Shown: positions 31,683 to 40,043, counted from the stretch's first letter. The stretch is DNA of 64,000 nucleotides from Pseudomonas sp. DTU12.3 (GCF_004124275.1 NZ_CP027218.1:1305501-1369500); one strand, 5' to 3'. Translations and numbers: made by a program. Notes: generated from the sequence alone by a model not told the origin.

Positions 31683-32393
31683 TTATTTGACGTGCCGTCC
31701 GCCGTTGACGGTCAGGGTCGTCCCGGTGACATAAGGGTTGTCGAGCAGATAGCGCAGGCTTTGGTAGATCACTTCGCTGCCGGGTTCGATGCCCAGCGCG
31801 GATTTCGCCAGGGCCTTGGCGCGGTAGGCCGCGTCGTCCTCGGGGTTGAACAATAGCAGGGCCGGGGCAATGCCGTTGACCTTGATGGCTGGCGCATAAC
31901 GCGCGGCAAAAGACAGGGTCAGGCTGTCGAGCCCGGCCTTGGTGGCGCAATAACCGATGTGTTTGCTGCTGCCCTTGCGGGTGACGTCGTCGCTGATGTG
32001 AATGATGTCGGCAGGCGTCGAGCGTTGCAGCAGCTCGCCGCAGTGCAGGTTGAGCAGATAAGGCGCGAGCATGTGGATATTGAACATGCGCGTGAAGGCA
32101 TCAGCTTCGTTGTCCGGCGATTCTGCCATCCATTCGGACGCATTGTGGACGATCGCCCGCAGGCTGTCGGTGTGGGTTTTCAGCTCGGTGATAAACGCGA
32201 GAATGGCCGCTTCGCTGGAAAAATCCGCGTACAAGCCGAGCGCGCCGTGGTCTCGTAGCGCCTGTACGCCGGGACGTTCAGTGCGGTAGGTGAAGATGAC
32301 GCGATGACCATCCTCGAGCAAACGTTGCGCACAATGCAGACCGACTCGCTGGCCGGCGCCGGTGATGAGGATCGGGGCTGCGGAATCAGGCAT
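31683..32393 (-). CDS. folM: Dihydromonapterin reductase FolM
   Basis: FolM is a short-chain dehydrogenase (236 residues) that reduces dihydromonapterin with NADPH. The NAD(P) motif ITGAGQRVGLHCA lies near residues 10-22 and the catalytic YCATK motif near 150-155. The ISDDVTRKGSSKHIG serine segment precedes it. The start at 32393 (MPDSAAPIL) was chosen over an ATG 27 bp upstream that lacks homologous character. It is first in the folM-folE-folX unit. Confidence 0.92.
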   Translation of the reverse strand: MPDSAAPILITGAGQRVGLHCAQRLLEDGHRVIFTYRTERPGVQALRDHGALGLYADFSSEAAILAFITELKTHTDSLRAIVHNASEWMAESPDNEADAFTRMFNIHMLAPYLLNLHCGELLQRSTPADIIHISDDVTRKGSSKHIGYCATKAGLDSLTLSFAARYAPAIKVNGIAPALLLFNPEDDAAYRAKALAKSALGIEPGSEVIYQSLRYLLDNPYVTGTTLTVNGGRHVK

Positions 32394-32443
32394 GAACGGC
32401 TCGCATCGCGGTGGGAGCAAAAACTATAACAGCGACGCGCCTG

Positions 32444-32527
32444 AAAAGATCGCAGCCTGCGGCAGCTCCCGCACCGGCCAGCTCACATCCCTGTAGGAGC
32501 TGTCGAGTGCAACGAGGCTGCGATCTT
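32444..32527. repeat. Inverted pair of GTAGGAGCTGC-type repeats, variant
   Basis: AAAAGATCGCAGCCTGCGGC pairs with a right half that carries a GAGTGCAACGA variant in place of the usual CGAAG. It abuts the stop of the following minus-strand gene. Confidence 0.78.
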
Positions 32528-33093
32528 CAATGTTTCTGAGGTACTGCCGACACCGGCAGTCGTACCGGCGTGCTGTTCAGCCAGTTCGCCAGCAAGCGCG
32601 TCGACAGTGGAATAAAGAAGTAGACCATCAGCGGTGTCAGGCACGCCGTGCTGATCAACACACGCGGCAACAAACTCATTTCAGCGAGCAACGGGCCGAG
32701 AGCGAAATTGAACAGCAGCGACACCGGAAAGAACGCCAGCCAGATCGCGACCGCCTGTTTCCAGCGTGGAGGACGCTGACCGGCCGCACCGAACCAGCCT
32801 TCGATGCCGCTGACTCGATGCTCCTTCGGATGTGCAAACAGATCGCTGCCACGATCCAGCCACGCAGTGCGCGACGCGGAGTACTCCCAGGCGTGCAGGG
32901 TCTGTTCATCGACAAAGCGGAAAATAATCTGGAATTCGTTATCGCCGGGCGGCGGAGCGAGCACGCCAGAACCGAGATAACCGGGAAAGTCGGTGGCCAG
33001 TTGTTCGCCTTCGCGAAGCCAGGCAATCAGATCCTGATAGCGGCCATCGGCGACGCGACGCGCGACCATCAGCGTGACGGGGGAAGTAGACAT
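32527..33093 (-). CDS. Antibiotic-biosynthesis-monooxygenase-fold membrane protein
   Basis: The 188-residue protein has an N-terminal dimeric alpha-beta barrel ABM domain (about 1-100, with VARRVADGRYQDLIAWL and the FRFVDEQTLHAWEYS motif). Two C-terminal transmembrane segments follow (about 120-165). The combination is found in a family of unknown function in proteobacteria. It lies between folM and the LitR-like regulator, on the same strand as the fol genes. The start at 33093 (MSTSPVTLMV) follows a CGGAG ribosome site. Confidence 0.8.
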   Translation of the reverse strand: MSTSPVTLMVARRVADGRYQDLIAWLREGEQLATDFPGYLGSGVLAPPPGDNEFQIIFRFVDEQTLHAWEYSASRTAWLDRGSDLFAHPKEHRVSGIEGWFGAAGQRPPRWKQAVAIWLAFFPVSLLFNFALGPLLAEMSLLPRVLISTACLTPLMVYFFIPLSTRLLANWLNSTPVRLPVSAVPQKH

Positions 33094-33304
33094 TGTGTAT
33101 CTCCGTATTTCGGTTGCGTCGTTCCGGGTAGGAAGTTCGCTTGACGCAGGCCGGGGTAGAGGCCTGCGCTTTTCAACAAGCAAGGATTATTCCTGATTTT
33201 CGCGATTAAACCAGCGACTTTCGTCGTAGATAGCTACTTGAACGATGAAGGGGCATCAGGGGTAGAATGGGATCCAATTAACCAGCATGGAAGTTGACCG
33301 CACA

Positions 33305-34264
33305 ATGCCTGTCATGTCGGACGTAAACCCTGTTGCGCAGGCATCTGTGGCCATCGAGCGTGAAGATCTGTTCCCTATCCGTGAAGTCTCGCGGCTGACT
33401 GGCGTCAACCCGGTCACCTTGCGCGCATGGGAGCGACGTTACGGATTGATCGAACCGACACGCACCGAAAGTGGGCATCGGCTGTATTCGATGACCGATA
33501 TCGAGCGCGTTCGCAGCATTGTCGAATGGATCGACCGTGGTGTGGCGGTGAGCAAGATCGGCAGGATTCTCGCCAAGACCGAGCCCTTGAAAGCGCTGGC
33601 GCACATCATTTCCGACGATCTGGTGCAGGCTGACTATTTGCAATGGCAGCATCAGGTGCAGCGCGCGATCAGTTCGTTCGATGATCAGGAAATGGATCGG
33701 GTGTATGCGCAGATATTTTCTTCGTATTCATTGGCCGTGGTTTTTCAGGACATTCTGATGCCGCTCTGGCGGGCATTGCTGCAGCGTCAGGAGGCGTTCG
33801 GGCAGACCAGCGAATGGCTGTTTTTCGATGGTTTTCTGCGCGCGCGGGTGTTGCAGCGGATTGTCACGTTGCGTGCTGCTCAGCCGCGCAGGATTGTTGT
33901 CAGCGCTTTGGCCGGTCAGTGCCGCGAACTGGAATTGCTGGTGGCGGCGTTATTTCTCAGTACCAGCGAATCGGGTGTGCGGGTGCTGACCACTGGGCAG
34001 CCGTTCGACGAGCTGACGCTGATTTGCGAGAAGATCAAACCGGAAGCGCTGGTGCTGTTTTCCAATCATGCGCCCAGCGCGGAATTACCGCGGCGCTTGC
34101 AACGGCTGGCGTTGAGTCTCGACTGTCAGGTGTTGCTGGCGGGGGACGCAGCCGATCTGGCGCAAGACAGTCTGGCGGCAAGTTCGATCGGTTGCATTGG
34201 TAACGAAGGCGCAACCATGCGTCAGCGCCTGACGCAATTTCTCGCCGGTAAACTGGATACCTGA
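33305..34264 (+). CDS. MerR-family LitR/CarH-like regulator without cobalamin ligands
   Basis: The 319-residue protein has an N-terminal MerR helix-turn-helix (FPIREVSRLTGVNPVTLRAW, about residues 23-42, then ERRYGLIEPTRTESGHRLYS). A CarH-like helical bundle and a Rossmann domain with RRIVVSALAGQCRELELLVA follow. The cobalamin signature (His in the DxHxxG loop and Glu-His in the bundle) is missing: the loop reads AGQCREL and the bundle EWLFF. This fits class II LitR proteins, which partner with a LOV photoreceptor. Such a LOV gene lies 0.7 kb downstream. The start at 33305 follows GGAAG; 33287 and 33314 are alternatives. Confidence 0.85.
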   Translation: MPVMSDVNPVAQASVAIEREDLFPIREVSRLTGVNPVTLRAWERRYGLIEPTRTESGHRLYSMTDIERVRSIVEWIDRGVAVSKIGRILAKTEPLKALAHIISDDLVQADYLQWQHQVQRAISSFDDQEMDRVYAQIFSSYSLAVVFQDILMPLWRALLQRQEAFGQTSEWLFFDGFLRARVLQRIVTLRAAQPRRIVVSALAGQCRELELLVAALFLSTSESGVRVLTTGQPFDELTLICEKIKPEALVLFSNHAPSAELPRRLQRLALSLDCQVLLAGDAADLAQDSLAASSIGCIGNEGATMRQRLTQFLAGKLDT

Positions 34265-34267
34265 GAA

Positions 34268-34873
34268 TCAGGTGTGCAGGGCAGGATGGGTCAAGCGATG
34301 CTGTTGCAGGATGAACTGACGCAGACGTTCGGTTTCATCGGCATCGGTCTGGCTCAGCTCGTAGGCGTAGAAACCCTGTTCGGTTTCGCGTTCGAAATTG
34401 CCGCGCAATGAAATCCGCTCATACCCCGAAGGGCTGAACCACAAGGCGAAATGCTTGGGTGGTTTGGTCTTGTTGCGCATTTCCAGCAACACGCCTTTAT
34501 GCGAAACCTCGTGCACCCACATCATGCCTGGCTGGCCTTTGGCATTTTCCAGCGCGACCGGCTCTTCGAGCACCAGTCGCCATGGGCGCACCATCGGGCC
34601 GTCTTCGTAAATGCTCGGGACACCGAGGCGCAGGTGCAGCGCATGAAACTCGTCTTCCACCAGGTGCAGCGGAAAGGTCATTTGCTGGTTTTCGAAGTTG
34701 GCCTGAATGGTCACTTGCTCATGCGCCGCGAGGCGCGTGAGCAAGTCACGGATCTGCGAACCGCCATTAACCAGCAGACTCGACGTCGCATCCCGCACGT
34801 TCAGCTGCGGGTTGTGCTGCATGGTCTGGATGAAATCCAGCTCATCCTGAGTGAGAAGGGCGTCGCGTTGCAT
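34268..34873 (-). CDS. Weakly PilZ-like protein
   Basis: The 201-residue cytoplasmic protein has an N-terminal domain followed by RPWRLVLEEPVAL and WVHEVSHKGVLLEM (about residues 97-140). Their spacing recalls the RxxxR and D/NxSxxG motifs of c-di-GMP-binding PilZ domains, but the consensus is imperfect, so binding is uncertain. It is tail-to-tail with the LitR-like gene and 19 codons shorter than its longest frame. ATG 34873 is favoured because the frame before it overlaps a dyad operator. The LOV gene precedes it on the same strand. Confidence 0.55.
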   Translation of the reverse strand: MQRDALLTQDELDFIQTMQHNPQLNVRDATSSLLVNGGSQIRDLLTRLAAHEQVTIQANFENQQMTFPLHLVEDEFHALHLRLGVPSIYEDGPMVRPWRLVLEEPVALENAKGQPGMMWVHEVSHKGVLLEMRNKTKPPKHFALWFSPSGYERISLRGNFERETEQGFYAYELSQTDADETERLRQFILQQHRLTHPALHT

Positions 34874-34894
34874 GGCTAGCTCGAAAGAAATAGT

Positions 34895-34925
34895 TACAAA
34901 GTCATTGGTGATTGTAGTTAATGAC
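34895..34925. promoter_or_regulatory. Nested dyad upstream of the PilZ-like gene
   Basis: TACAA at 34895-34899 and TTGTA at 34912-34916 form one inverted pair, and GTCATT at 34901-34906 with AATGAC at 34920-34925 forms another, interleaved. It lies 22-52 bp before the start at 34873. TACA/TGTA symmetry is common for MerR operators, so the LitR-like neighbour is a candidate binder. Confidence 0.4.
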
Positions 34926-34945
34926 AATTAGTTCGCTGTTTTGTT

Positions 34946-35404
34946 TTAACCGTTTGTCGCTTTCAATGCTTCCAGCTCTGCTTGCAGCCCCGCAACCTGT
35001 GCTTCGAGCTGCACGACACGCTGTTGCGCCTTGACCTGGACAGTCACGTCTTTCTGCACGCCGACGAAATAAGTCTGCCCGTCCGCGGCGTTTTTCACCG
35101 TCGAAAGCGACAGCTCATTCCAGAACGGCGTACCGTCCTTGCGATAGTTGCGCAGGATTTCCCGGCACGATCCGTTGTCGCGCAGCACCTCGCGAATCAG
35201 CTGCAGGTTCTCTTGATCGCGGTCTCCCGCCTGCAGAAAGCGGCAGTCTTGATAGAGAATCTCTTCACTGGTGTAACCGGTCAGGCGTTCGAAAGCCGGG
35301 TTGACGTAGATCAGGATGTTGTCCTGCTCGCCTTCCTTTTCCGCTACCACGATTCCATCGTTCGATGCGTTGATCACCATTTGCAGCAGGTTGGCATTGA
35401 TCAT
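34946..35404 (-). CDS. Short LOV-domain blue-light photoreceptor
   Basis: The 152-residue protein is a single LOV (PAS) domain with short flanking helices, closely resembling P. putida short LOV proteins. The flavin-adduct cysteine is Cys54 in the motif YQDCRFLQ. Also visible are INASNDGIVVAEKEG at the N-terminus, NYRKDGTPFWNELSLS with the flavin-binding Asn residues, and a C-terminal coiled helix (about 122-150, KAQQRVVQLEAQVAGL). There is no output domain, so signalling must go through a partner protein. Confidence 0.93.
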   Translation of the reverse strand: MINANLLQMVINASNDGIVVAEKEGEQDNILIYVNPAFERLTGYTSEEILYQDCRFLQAGDRDQENLQLIREVLRDNGSCREILRNYRKDGTPFWNELSLSTVKNAADGQTYFVGVQKDVTVQVKAQQRVVQLEAQVAGLQAELEALKATNG

Positions 35405-35557
35405 CTGTGAGTCCGTTCAGAGTGGTCGAAGGCTCGCATTCTAGAAGAACCGTCGTCGCTGTCTACTGGCCATTATCGCCAGTTGAGATCCAATCGCAGC
35501 TTTGCGTTGCGGGCTGTTACTATCGCCGCTCTTTTTTTCAGTTTCAGGATCAGATTG

Positions 35558-36013
35558 ATGAAAGTCGCCATCCTCTCCGGTTCGGTCTACGGCACCGCCG
35601 AAGAAGTCGCTCGCCACGCCCAGAACCTGCTGAAAGCCGCTGGTTTTGAAACTTTCTATAACTCGCGCGCCAGCTTGGCGGACATTCAAGCGTTCGGCCC
35701 TGACGCGTTCCTCGCGGTGACTTCGACCACCGGCATGGGTGAGTTGCCGGACAACCTGCAACCGCTGTATTCGGCTATTCGCGATCAATTGCCAGCGGCC
35801 TGGCGCGGTTTGCCAGGCGCGGTGATTGCCCTGGGTGATGCCAGTTATGGCGACACGTTCTGCGGTGGCGGCGAGCAGATGCGCGAGCTGTTCGGCGAAC
35901 TGGGCGTGCGGGAAGTGCAGGACATGCTGCGCATCGACGCCAGCGAAAGCGTGACGCCGGAAACCGACGCCGAGCCTTGGCTGGCGCAGTTGATCGACGC
36001 GCTCAAGGCTTGA
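35558..36013 (+). CDS. Flavodoxin (MioC-like)
   Basis: This 151-residue flavodoxin-fold protein has an FMN phosphate loop ILSGSVYGTAEEVA (about residues 5-18). The isoalloxazine region is TSTTGMGELPDNLQP, followed by LGDASYGDTFCGGG. It is of the MioC/short-chain type. It overlaps the convergent LysR gene by 11 bp at the 3' end. The start at 35558 (MKVAILSG) is supported by the immediate FMN loop. Confidence 0.92.
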   Translation: MKVAILSGSVYGTAEEVARHAQNLLKAAGFETFYNSRASLADIQAFGPDAFLAVTSTTGMGELPDNLQPLYSAIRDQLPAAWRGLPGAVIALGDASYGDTFCGGGEQMRELFGELGVREVQDMLRIDASESVTPETDAEPWLAQLIDALKA

Positions 36014-36890
36014 TCGCCCGTTCGCGCAGCAGGGCCAGCCACGCCTGGGCGGCTTTCGACAGATAGGCGCCCTGACGCCAGATGAAGGCGATGTCCCAGC
36101 GCAGATAGTCCGGCGCGCGCAAGGCCAGGCGCACCACGCCTGGCCGCACCAGTCCGCGCGCGACCACACTCGGCAACAACACCACGCCTTGCCCGGCGGC
36201 CACCAGCGCCGCGAGAAAGTCCGCCTGCCCGCTACGTCCGCCTTCTTTCGGCGTAAAGCCCATTTGCTGGCAAGCCTGCAGCAAGCGGTCGTTGAGCACG
36301 AAGCTGCGCTGATACAGCAGGAATGGCGTATCGGCCAACTCTTCCAGGCCAATTTCTCCGCGCGCCGCCAACGGATGATCGACCGGTAGCAGAGCATCAA
36401 GTTTCTCGTCGCAAAACGGCTGGAAGTCGAACTGCGGATCCTTCGGCAACAAGCTGCCACCCAACTCCAGTTCACCACTCAATACGGCCTGCTCGATATG
36501 GCGACTGCCGCCTTCGAGCAACTGCACGCTGATGTTCGGATAGCGCTGCCGGTATTCGGCAAACAGTCCGGCGAACAGGGCATCACTGCCCAATAGCGGC
36601 AGGCCCAGGCGCAGTTCGCCGCGCGCCAGATGGCTGAGGTCATCCAGTTCGACCAGCAACTCATTGCGCAGACGTAACATGCCTTCGGCGCGTTGCAACA
36701 CCACACTGCCGGCGGCGGTCAGGCGCAGCTGTGAGCCCAATCGCTCGAGCAGTGGCGTGCCCAGACTCTGTTCCAGTTGCGCGACTTGCTTGCTGACCGC
36801 CGACTGGCTGATGTGCAAGGTTTTCGCCGCTTGGGTAAAACCGCCCTGATGCATGACTTCGACAAAACTGCGCAGCTGTTTGAATTCCAT
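36003..36890 (-). CDS. LysR-family regulator next to lrgAB
   Basis: The 295-residue protein has an N-terminal winged helix-turn-helix (VEVMHQGGFTQAAKTLHISQ, about residues 9-28, then SAVSKQVAQLEQSLGTPLLE) and a substrate-binding domain. It is divergent from the LrgA/CidA-like gene, with an exact palindrome 7 bp before its own start. This layout matches CidR-like regulators of holin-like operons. The effector is unknown. Confidence 0.9.
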   Translation of the reverse strand: MEFKQLRSFVEVMHQGGFTQAAKTLHISQSAVSKQVAQLEQSLGTPLLERLGSQLRLTAAGSVVLQRAEGMLRLRNELLVELDDLSHLARGELRLGLPLLGSDALFAGLFAEYRQRYPNISVQLLEGGSRHIEQAVLSGELELGGSLLPKDPQFDFQPFCDEKLDALLPVDHPLAARGEIGLEELADTPFLLYQRSFVLNDRLLQACQQMGFTPKEGGRSGQADFLAALVAAGQGVVLLPSVVARGLVRPGVVRLALRAPDYLRWDIAFIWRQGAYLSKAAQAWLALLRERAIKP

Positions 36891-36896
36891 CGCTTG

Positions 36897-36911
36897 ATTC
36901 CAGTTTGGAAT
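36897..36911. promoter_or_regulatory. LysR-type palindromic operator
   Basis: ATTCCA-GTT-TGGAAT is a perfect 15-bp inverted repeat with the T-N11-A geometry of LysR sites. It sits between the LysR gene start and the divergent lrgA-like gene. Confidence 0.55.
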
Positions 36912-36985
36912 GGCTTTGAGTCTAACAATTCGCTTCAGGGATGATAGTCCGCTTCGTAAAATAAGCCTCTGTCAGGAGCACCCTC

Positions 36986-37372
36986 ATGAACATCGCCACC
37001 CTCAAGCACCTTTCTCGTTTAACTGTCGAACTCGCCGTACTGCTGGGTTTGTACCTGCTCGGCTGCCAACTCGCCGCCTGGCTGGCATGGCCGATTCCTG
37101 GCGGCGTGATCGGCATGGCGTTGCTGTTGCTGGCATTCGCGTTCGGCTGGGTCAAACCGGCAGCGCTGCAATTGGGCGCCGGTCTGCTGATGGCGGAGAT
37201 GCTGCTGTTCTTTATTCCGGCACTGATGAGCCTGCTCGACTACGGCACGCTGCTGCGCAATGACGGCTGGCGAATTCTGCTGGTGATCGCCGCGAGCACG
37301 TTGATGGTGATGCTGGTCACAGCGTTCACCGTGGAGTTCGCTGTGCGCGTGAGGCGATCCCATGAAGCTTGA
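36986..37372 (+). CDS. CidA/LrgA-family holin-like protein
   Basis: This 128-residue integral membrane protein has four hydrophobic segments and the family sequence WPIPGGVIGMALLLLAFAFG (about residues 35-54). The family modulates murein hydrolase activity or programmed lysis in gram-positive bacteria and is present but less studied in pseudomonads. It overlaps the LrgB-like gene by 11 bp. Confidence 0.9.
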   Translation: MNIATLKHLSRLTVELAVLLGLYLLGCQLAAWLAWPIPGGVIGMALLLLAFAFGWVKPAALQLGAGLLMAEMLLFFIPALMSLLDYGTLLRNDGWRILLVIAASTLMVMLVTAFTVEFAVRVRRSHEA

Positions 37373-38048
37373 ATGGATGCCGATGTTCTGGCTCGCCTTC
37401 ACGTTGCTGGCGTACGTGTTCAGTCGCTGGATTTACCGCCGCACCGGGCGTTACCTGTTGTCGCCGTTGATTCTGGTGCCGGTGTTGTTGCTGGCGCTCG
37501 CCGTGCCGTTGCATACGGCTTACGCGGAATATTCGAGCAACACCCATTGGCTGATGCTGGTGCTCGGCCCGGTCACCGTGGCGTTTGCCGTGCCGATCTG
37601 GCAGCAGCGGCGCTTGTTGGTGCGGCACTGGTCAGCGTTGCTGCTGGGTATGGTTGCCGGCAGTGCCGCGTCGATCGCCACCTCGTTCGGCCTGGCCAAA
37701 GCCCTGGCGCTGGACAGTTCGGTAACGCTGTCGCTGGTGCCGCGTTCGATCACTACGCCATTCGCCATGCCGCTCGCGCAAAACCTCGGCGGCGTGCCGG
37801 AATTGACCGCCGTGTTCGTGATGTTCACCGGCGTGTTCGGCGCGATGCTCGGCGGGGTTCTGCTCAAGTGGCTGCCGCTGCGCAGTGCCTTGGCGCGTGG
37901 TGCGTTGTTTGGTGTAGGCGCGCACGGTGCCGGGGTCAGTCGCGCGCATGAAGTCGGCGGTGAGGAAGGCTCGGTGGCGGGTTTGGTGATGGTCCTCACC
38001 GGGCTGCTCAATCTGTTCGCCGCGCCTTTGTTGGCGTCGTTGCTTTGA
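37362..38048 (+). CDS. CidB/LrgB-family membrane protein
   Basis: This 228-residue multi-pass protein of the LrgB family has the conserved LVPRSITTPFAMPLAQNLGG stretch (about residues 125-144) and a later ALFGVGAHGAGVSRAHEVGGE. It forms the usual pair with the preceding CidA/LrgA-like protein. Eight to ten hydrophobic segments are apparent. Confidence 0.92.
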   Translation: MKLEWMPMFWLAFTLLAYVFSRWIYRRTGRYLLSPLILVPVLLLALAVPLHTAYAEYSSNTHWLMLVLGPVTVAFAVPIWQQRRLLVRHWSALLLGMVAGSAASIATSFGLAKALALDSSVTLSLVPRSITTPFAMPLAQNLGGVPELTAVFVMFTGVFGAMLGGVLLKWLPLRSALARGALFGVGAHGAGVSRAHEVGGEEGSVAGLVMVLTGLLNLFAAPLLASLL

Positions 38049-38179
38049 CATGGATCCAAGCCGTTTGCATTGCTGACTCGGTCAGTCATCAAGCTGGCTG
38101 CCAATGCAACTACGCGATCGCCTGCGCCTGACTAGACTGCTGACACGAGCAAAACAATAAGAACGCAGAGGTGCATACA

Positions 38180-38962
38180 GTGAGCGTAGCCCCCGTCCAA
38201 TCGTCCCTTAATGTCAAAGATCAGGTCAGCGCCGCGGAGTGGCAGACCCGCGTCGATCTCGCCGCTTGTTATCGTCTGGTTGCGCTGCATGGCTGGGACG
38301 ATCTGATCTTCACGCACATTTCTGCCAAGGTGCCTGGCACTGAAGATTTCCTCATCAACCCGTTCGGCCTGATGTTCCATGAGATCACCGCGTCGAGCCT
38401 GGTGAAAGTCGATCAGGCCGGCAACAAACTCATGGACAGCCCTTACGAGATCAACCCCGCCGGCTACACCATCCACAGCGCCGTGCACGAAGTGCGGCAT
38501 GACGTGGTTTGCGTGCTGCATACGCACACCGCCTCCGGTGTCGCGGTGTCGGCGCAAAAGCAGGGCGTGTTGCCGATCAGTCAGCAGTCGCTGTTCGTCC
38601 TGTCGAGCCTGGCCTATCACGCCTACGAAGGTGTGGCGCTGAACCATGAAGAGAAGGCGCGCTTGCAGGCCGACCTCGGCGAAAACAATTTCCTGATGCT
38701 GCACAACCACGGTCTGCTGACCTGTGGCGGCACCATCGCCGACACCTTTCTGATGATGTTCACCTTCCAGCGTGCCTGCGACATCCAGGTAATGGCGCAA
38801 ACCGGTGGTGCTGAACTCATCGCCATCGAACCGCAGATTCTCGCAGGCGCCAAAGCGATGATCGCCGGCGTCACCAAAAGTGCTCAAGGCATGGGTGGTG
38901 CGTTGGCCTGGCCAGCGTTGCTGCGCAAACTCGATAAACAAGACCCCGGGTATAAACTCTAA
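38180..38962 (+). CDS. Class II aldolase/adducin-family protein
   Basis: The 260-residue protein has the class II aldolase fold: DLAACYRLVALHGWDDLIFT, an HTHTASGVAVSAQ zinc-site motif (about residues 114-126) and NHGLLTCGGTIADTF for the second histidine. The exact sugar-phosphate substrate is unknown. A GTG at 38180 is taken as start because GAGG sits 8 bp upstream. Another GTG lies at 38171. It shares the TAATG junction with the next gene. Confidence 0.88.
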   Translation: MSVAPVQSSLNVKDQVSAAEWQTRVDLAACYRLVALHGWDDLIFTHISAKVPGTEDFLINPFGLMFHEITASSLVKVDQAGNKLMDSPYEINPAGYTIHSAVHEVRHDVVCVLHTHTASGVAVSAQKQGVLPISQQSLFVLSSLAYHAYEGVALNHEEKARLQADLGENNFLMLHNHGLLTCGGTIADTFLMMFTFQRACDIQVMAQTGGAELIAIEPQILAGAKAMIAGVTKSAQGMGGALAWPALLRKLDKQDPGYKL

Positions 38963-39864
38963 TGCCTCTCGCCGAGATTCCTCTGTGTGTCTGGCGCAAA
39001 CGCAGCCAGACGTTTGTCTTTCGTGGCCAGCCGATCCGTTACTGGACAACCGGACAGGGCGAGCCACTGTTGCTGATCCATGGCTTCCCGACGGCCAGTT
39101 GGGATTGGCACTACCTGTGGCAGCCACTGGCGCAGCGTTATCGGGTGATCGCCTGTGACATGCTCGGTTTTGGCGACTCGGCGAAACCGCTCAATCACAC
39201 CTACAGCCTGCTGGAGCAGGCCGATCTGCAGCAGGCGTTGCTCGCGCATTTGCAGGTCGAGCAACCGGTGCATCTGTTGGCACACGATTACGGCGACAGC
39301 GTCGCGCAGGAATTGCTCGCCCGGCATTACGAAGACCGCATCGAAGTGGCCAGTTGCGTATTCCTCAATGGCGGCCTGTTCCCGGAAACCCATCGCCCGG
39401 TGCTGATGCAAAAACTGTTGTTGAGCCCGTTGGGCTGGATGATCGGCCGTGCGTTTACCCGTGATGCTCTGGTGAAAAGCTTCCGCCAGATCTTCGGCCC
39501 GCACACCCGGCCGAGCGAAAGCGAACTGGATGATTTCTGGAGTCTGGTCGACAGCAATCACGGCCCGCGCGTGATGCACAAACTGATCAGCTACATCCCT
39601 GAACGCCGGGTCCAGCGTGACCGTTGGGTAGCCGCGATGCAGCGCGGCGAAATTCCTCTGCGGGTGATCGATGGCGAAGTCGATCCGATCTCTGGTGCGC
39701 ACATGGTGCAGCGTTATTGCGAGTTGATTCCTGATGCCGACGCTGTGCTGCTGCCGGGCATTGGTCACTACCCACAAACCGAGGCGCCGGTGCAGGTGCT
39801 TAAGCACTACCTGGAGTTTCGTGAACGCTTTGTCTTGCCGCCGCGCAGAGTGGCCTGCTCCTGA
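38962..39864 (+). CDS. Alpha/beta-hydrolase (epoxide-hydrolase/haloalkane-dehalogenase type)
   Basis: The 300-residue alpha/beta hydrolase has the oxyanion motif LLIHGFPTASWDWH (about 33-46), an aspartate nucleophile at the elbow in LAHDYGDSVAQ (about 108-118) and a catalytic histidine in GIGHYPQTE (about 272-280). An aspartate nucleophile indicates ester-intermediate chemistry, as in epoxide hydrolases. The last codons were duplicated downstream together with a repeat element. Confidence 0.9.
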   Translation: MPLAEIPLCVWRKRSQTFVFRGQPIRYWTTGQGEPLLLIHGFPTASWDWHYLWQPLAQRYRVIACDMLGFGDSAKPLNHTYSLLEQADLQQALLAHLQVEQPVHLLAHDYGDSVAQELLARHYEDRIEVASCVFLNGGLFPETHRPVLMQKLLLSPLGWMIGRAFTRDALVKSFRQIFGPHTRPSESELDDFWSLVDSNHGPRVMHKLISYIPERRVQRDRWVAAMQRGEIPLRVIDGEVDPISGAHMVQRYCELIPDADAVLLPGIGHYPQTEAPVQVLKHYLEFRERFVLPPRRVACS

Positions 39865-39995
39865 AGATCAAAAGATCGCAGCCTGCGGCAGCTCCTACAT
39901 AAATCCAGAGAACGCTTTATCTTGCCGCCGCGCAGAGTGGCCTGCTCCTGAGGATCAAAAGATCGCAGCCTGCGGCAGCTCCTACATAAATCCAG
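39823..39995 (+). repeat. 86-bp tandem duplication covering the hydrolase 3' end
   Basis: Bases 39823-39908 and 39910-39995 are direct copies differing at two positions. Each contains the final 42 bases of the hydrolase gene including its stop, followed by a GATCGCAGCCTGCGGCAGCTCC repeat half. Confidence 0.92.
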
Positions 39996-40043
39996 GTAGG
40001 AGCTGCCGCAGGCTGCGATCTTTTGATCTTTTGATCTTTTGAT
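39867..40043. repeat. Three GTAGGAGCTGC-type repeat halves, two direct and one inverted
   Basis: Two direct copies of the GATCGCAGCCTGCGGCAGC element (one in each arm of the duplication) are followed by an inverse copy at about 39996-40022. A run of TTTTGATC tandem units follows. Confidence 0.85.
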
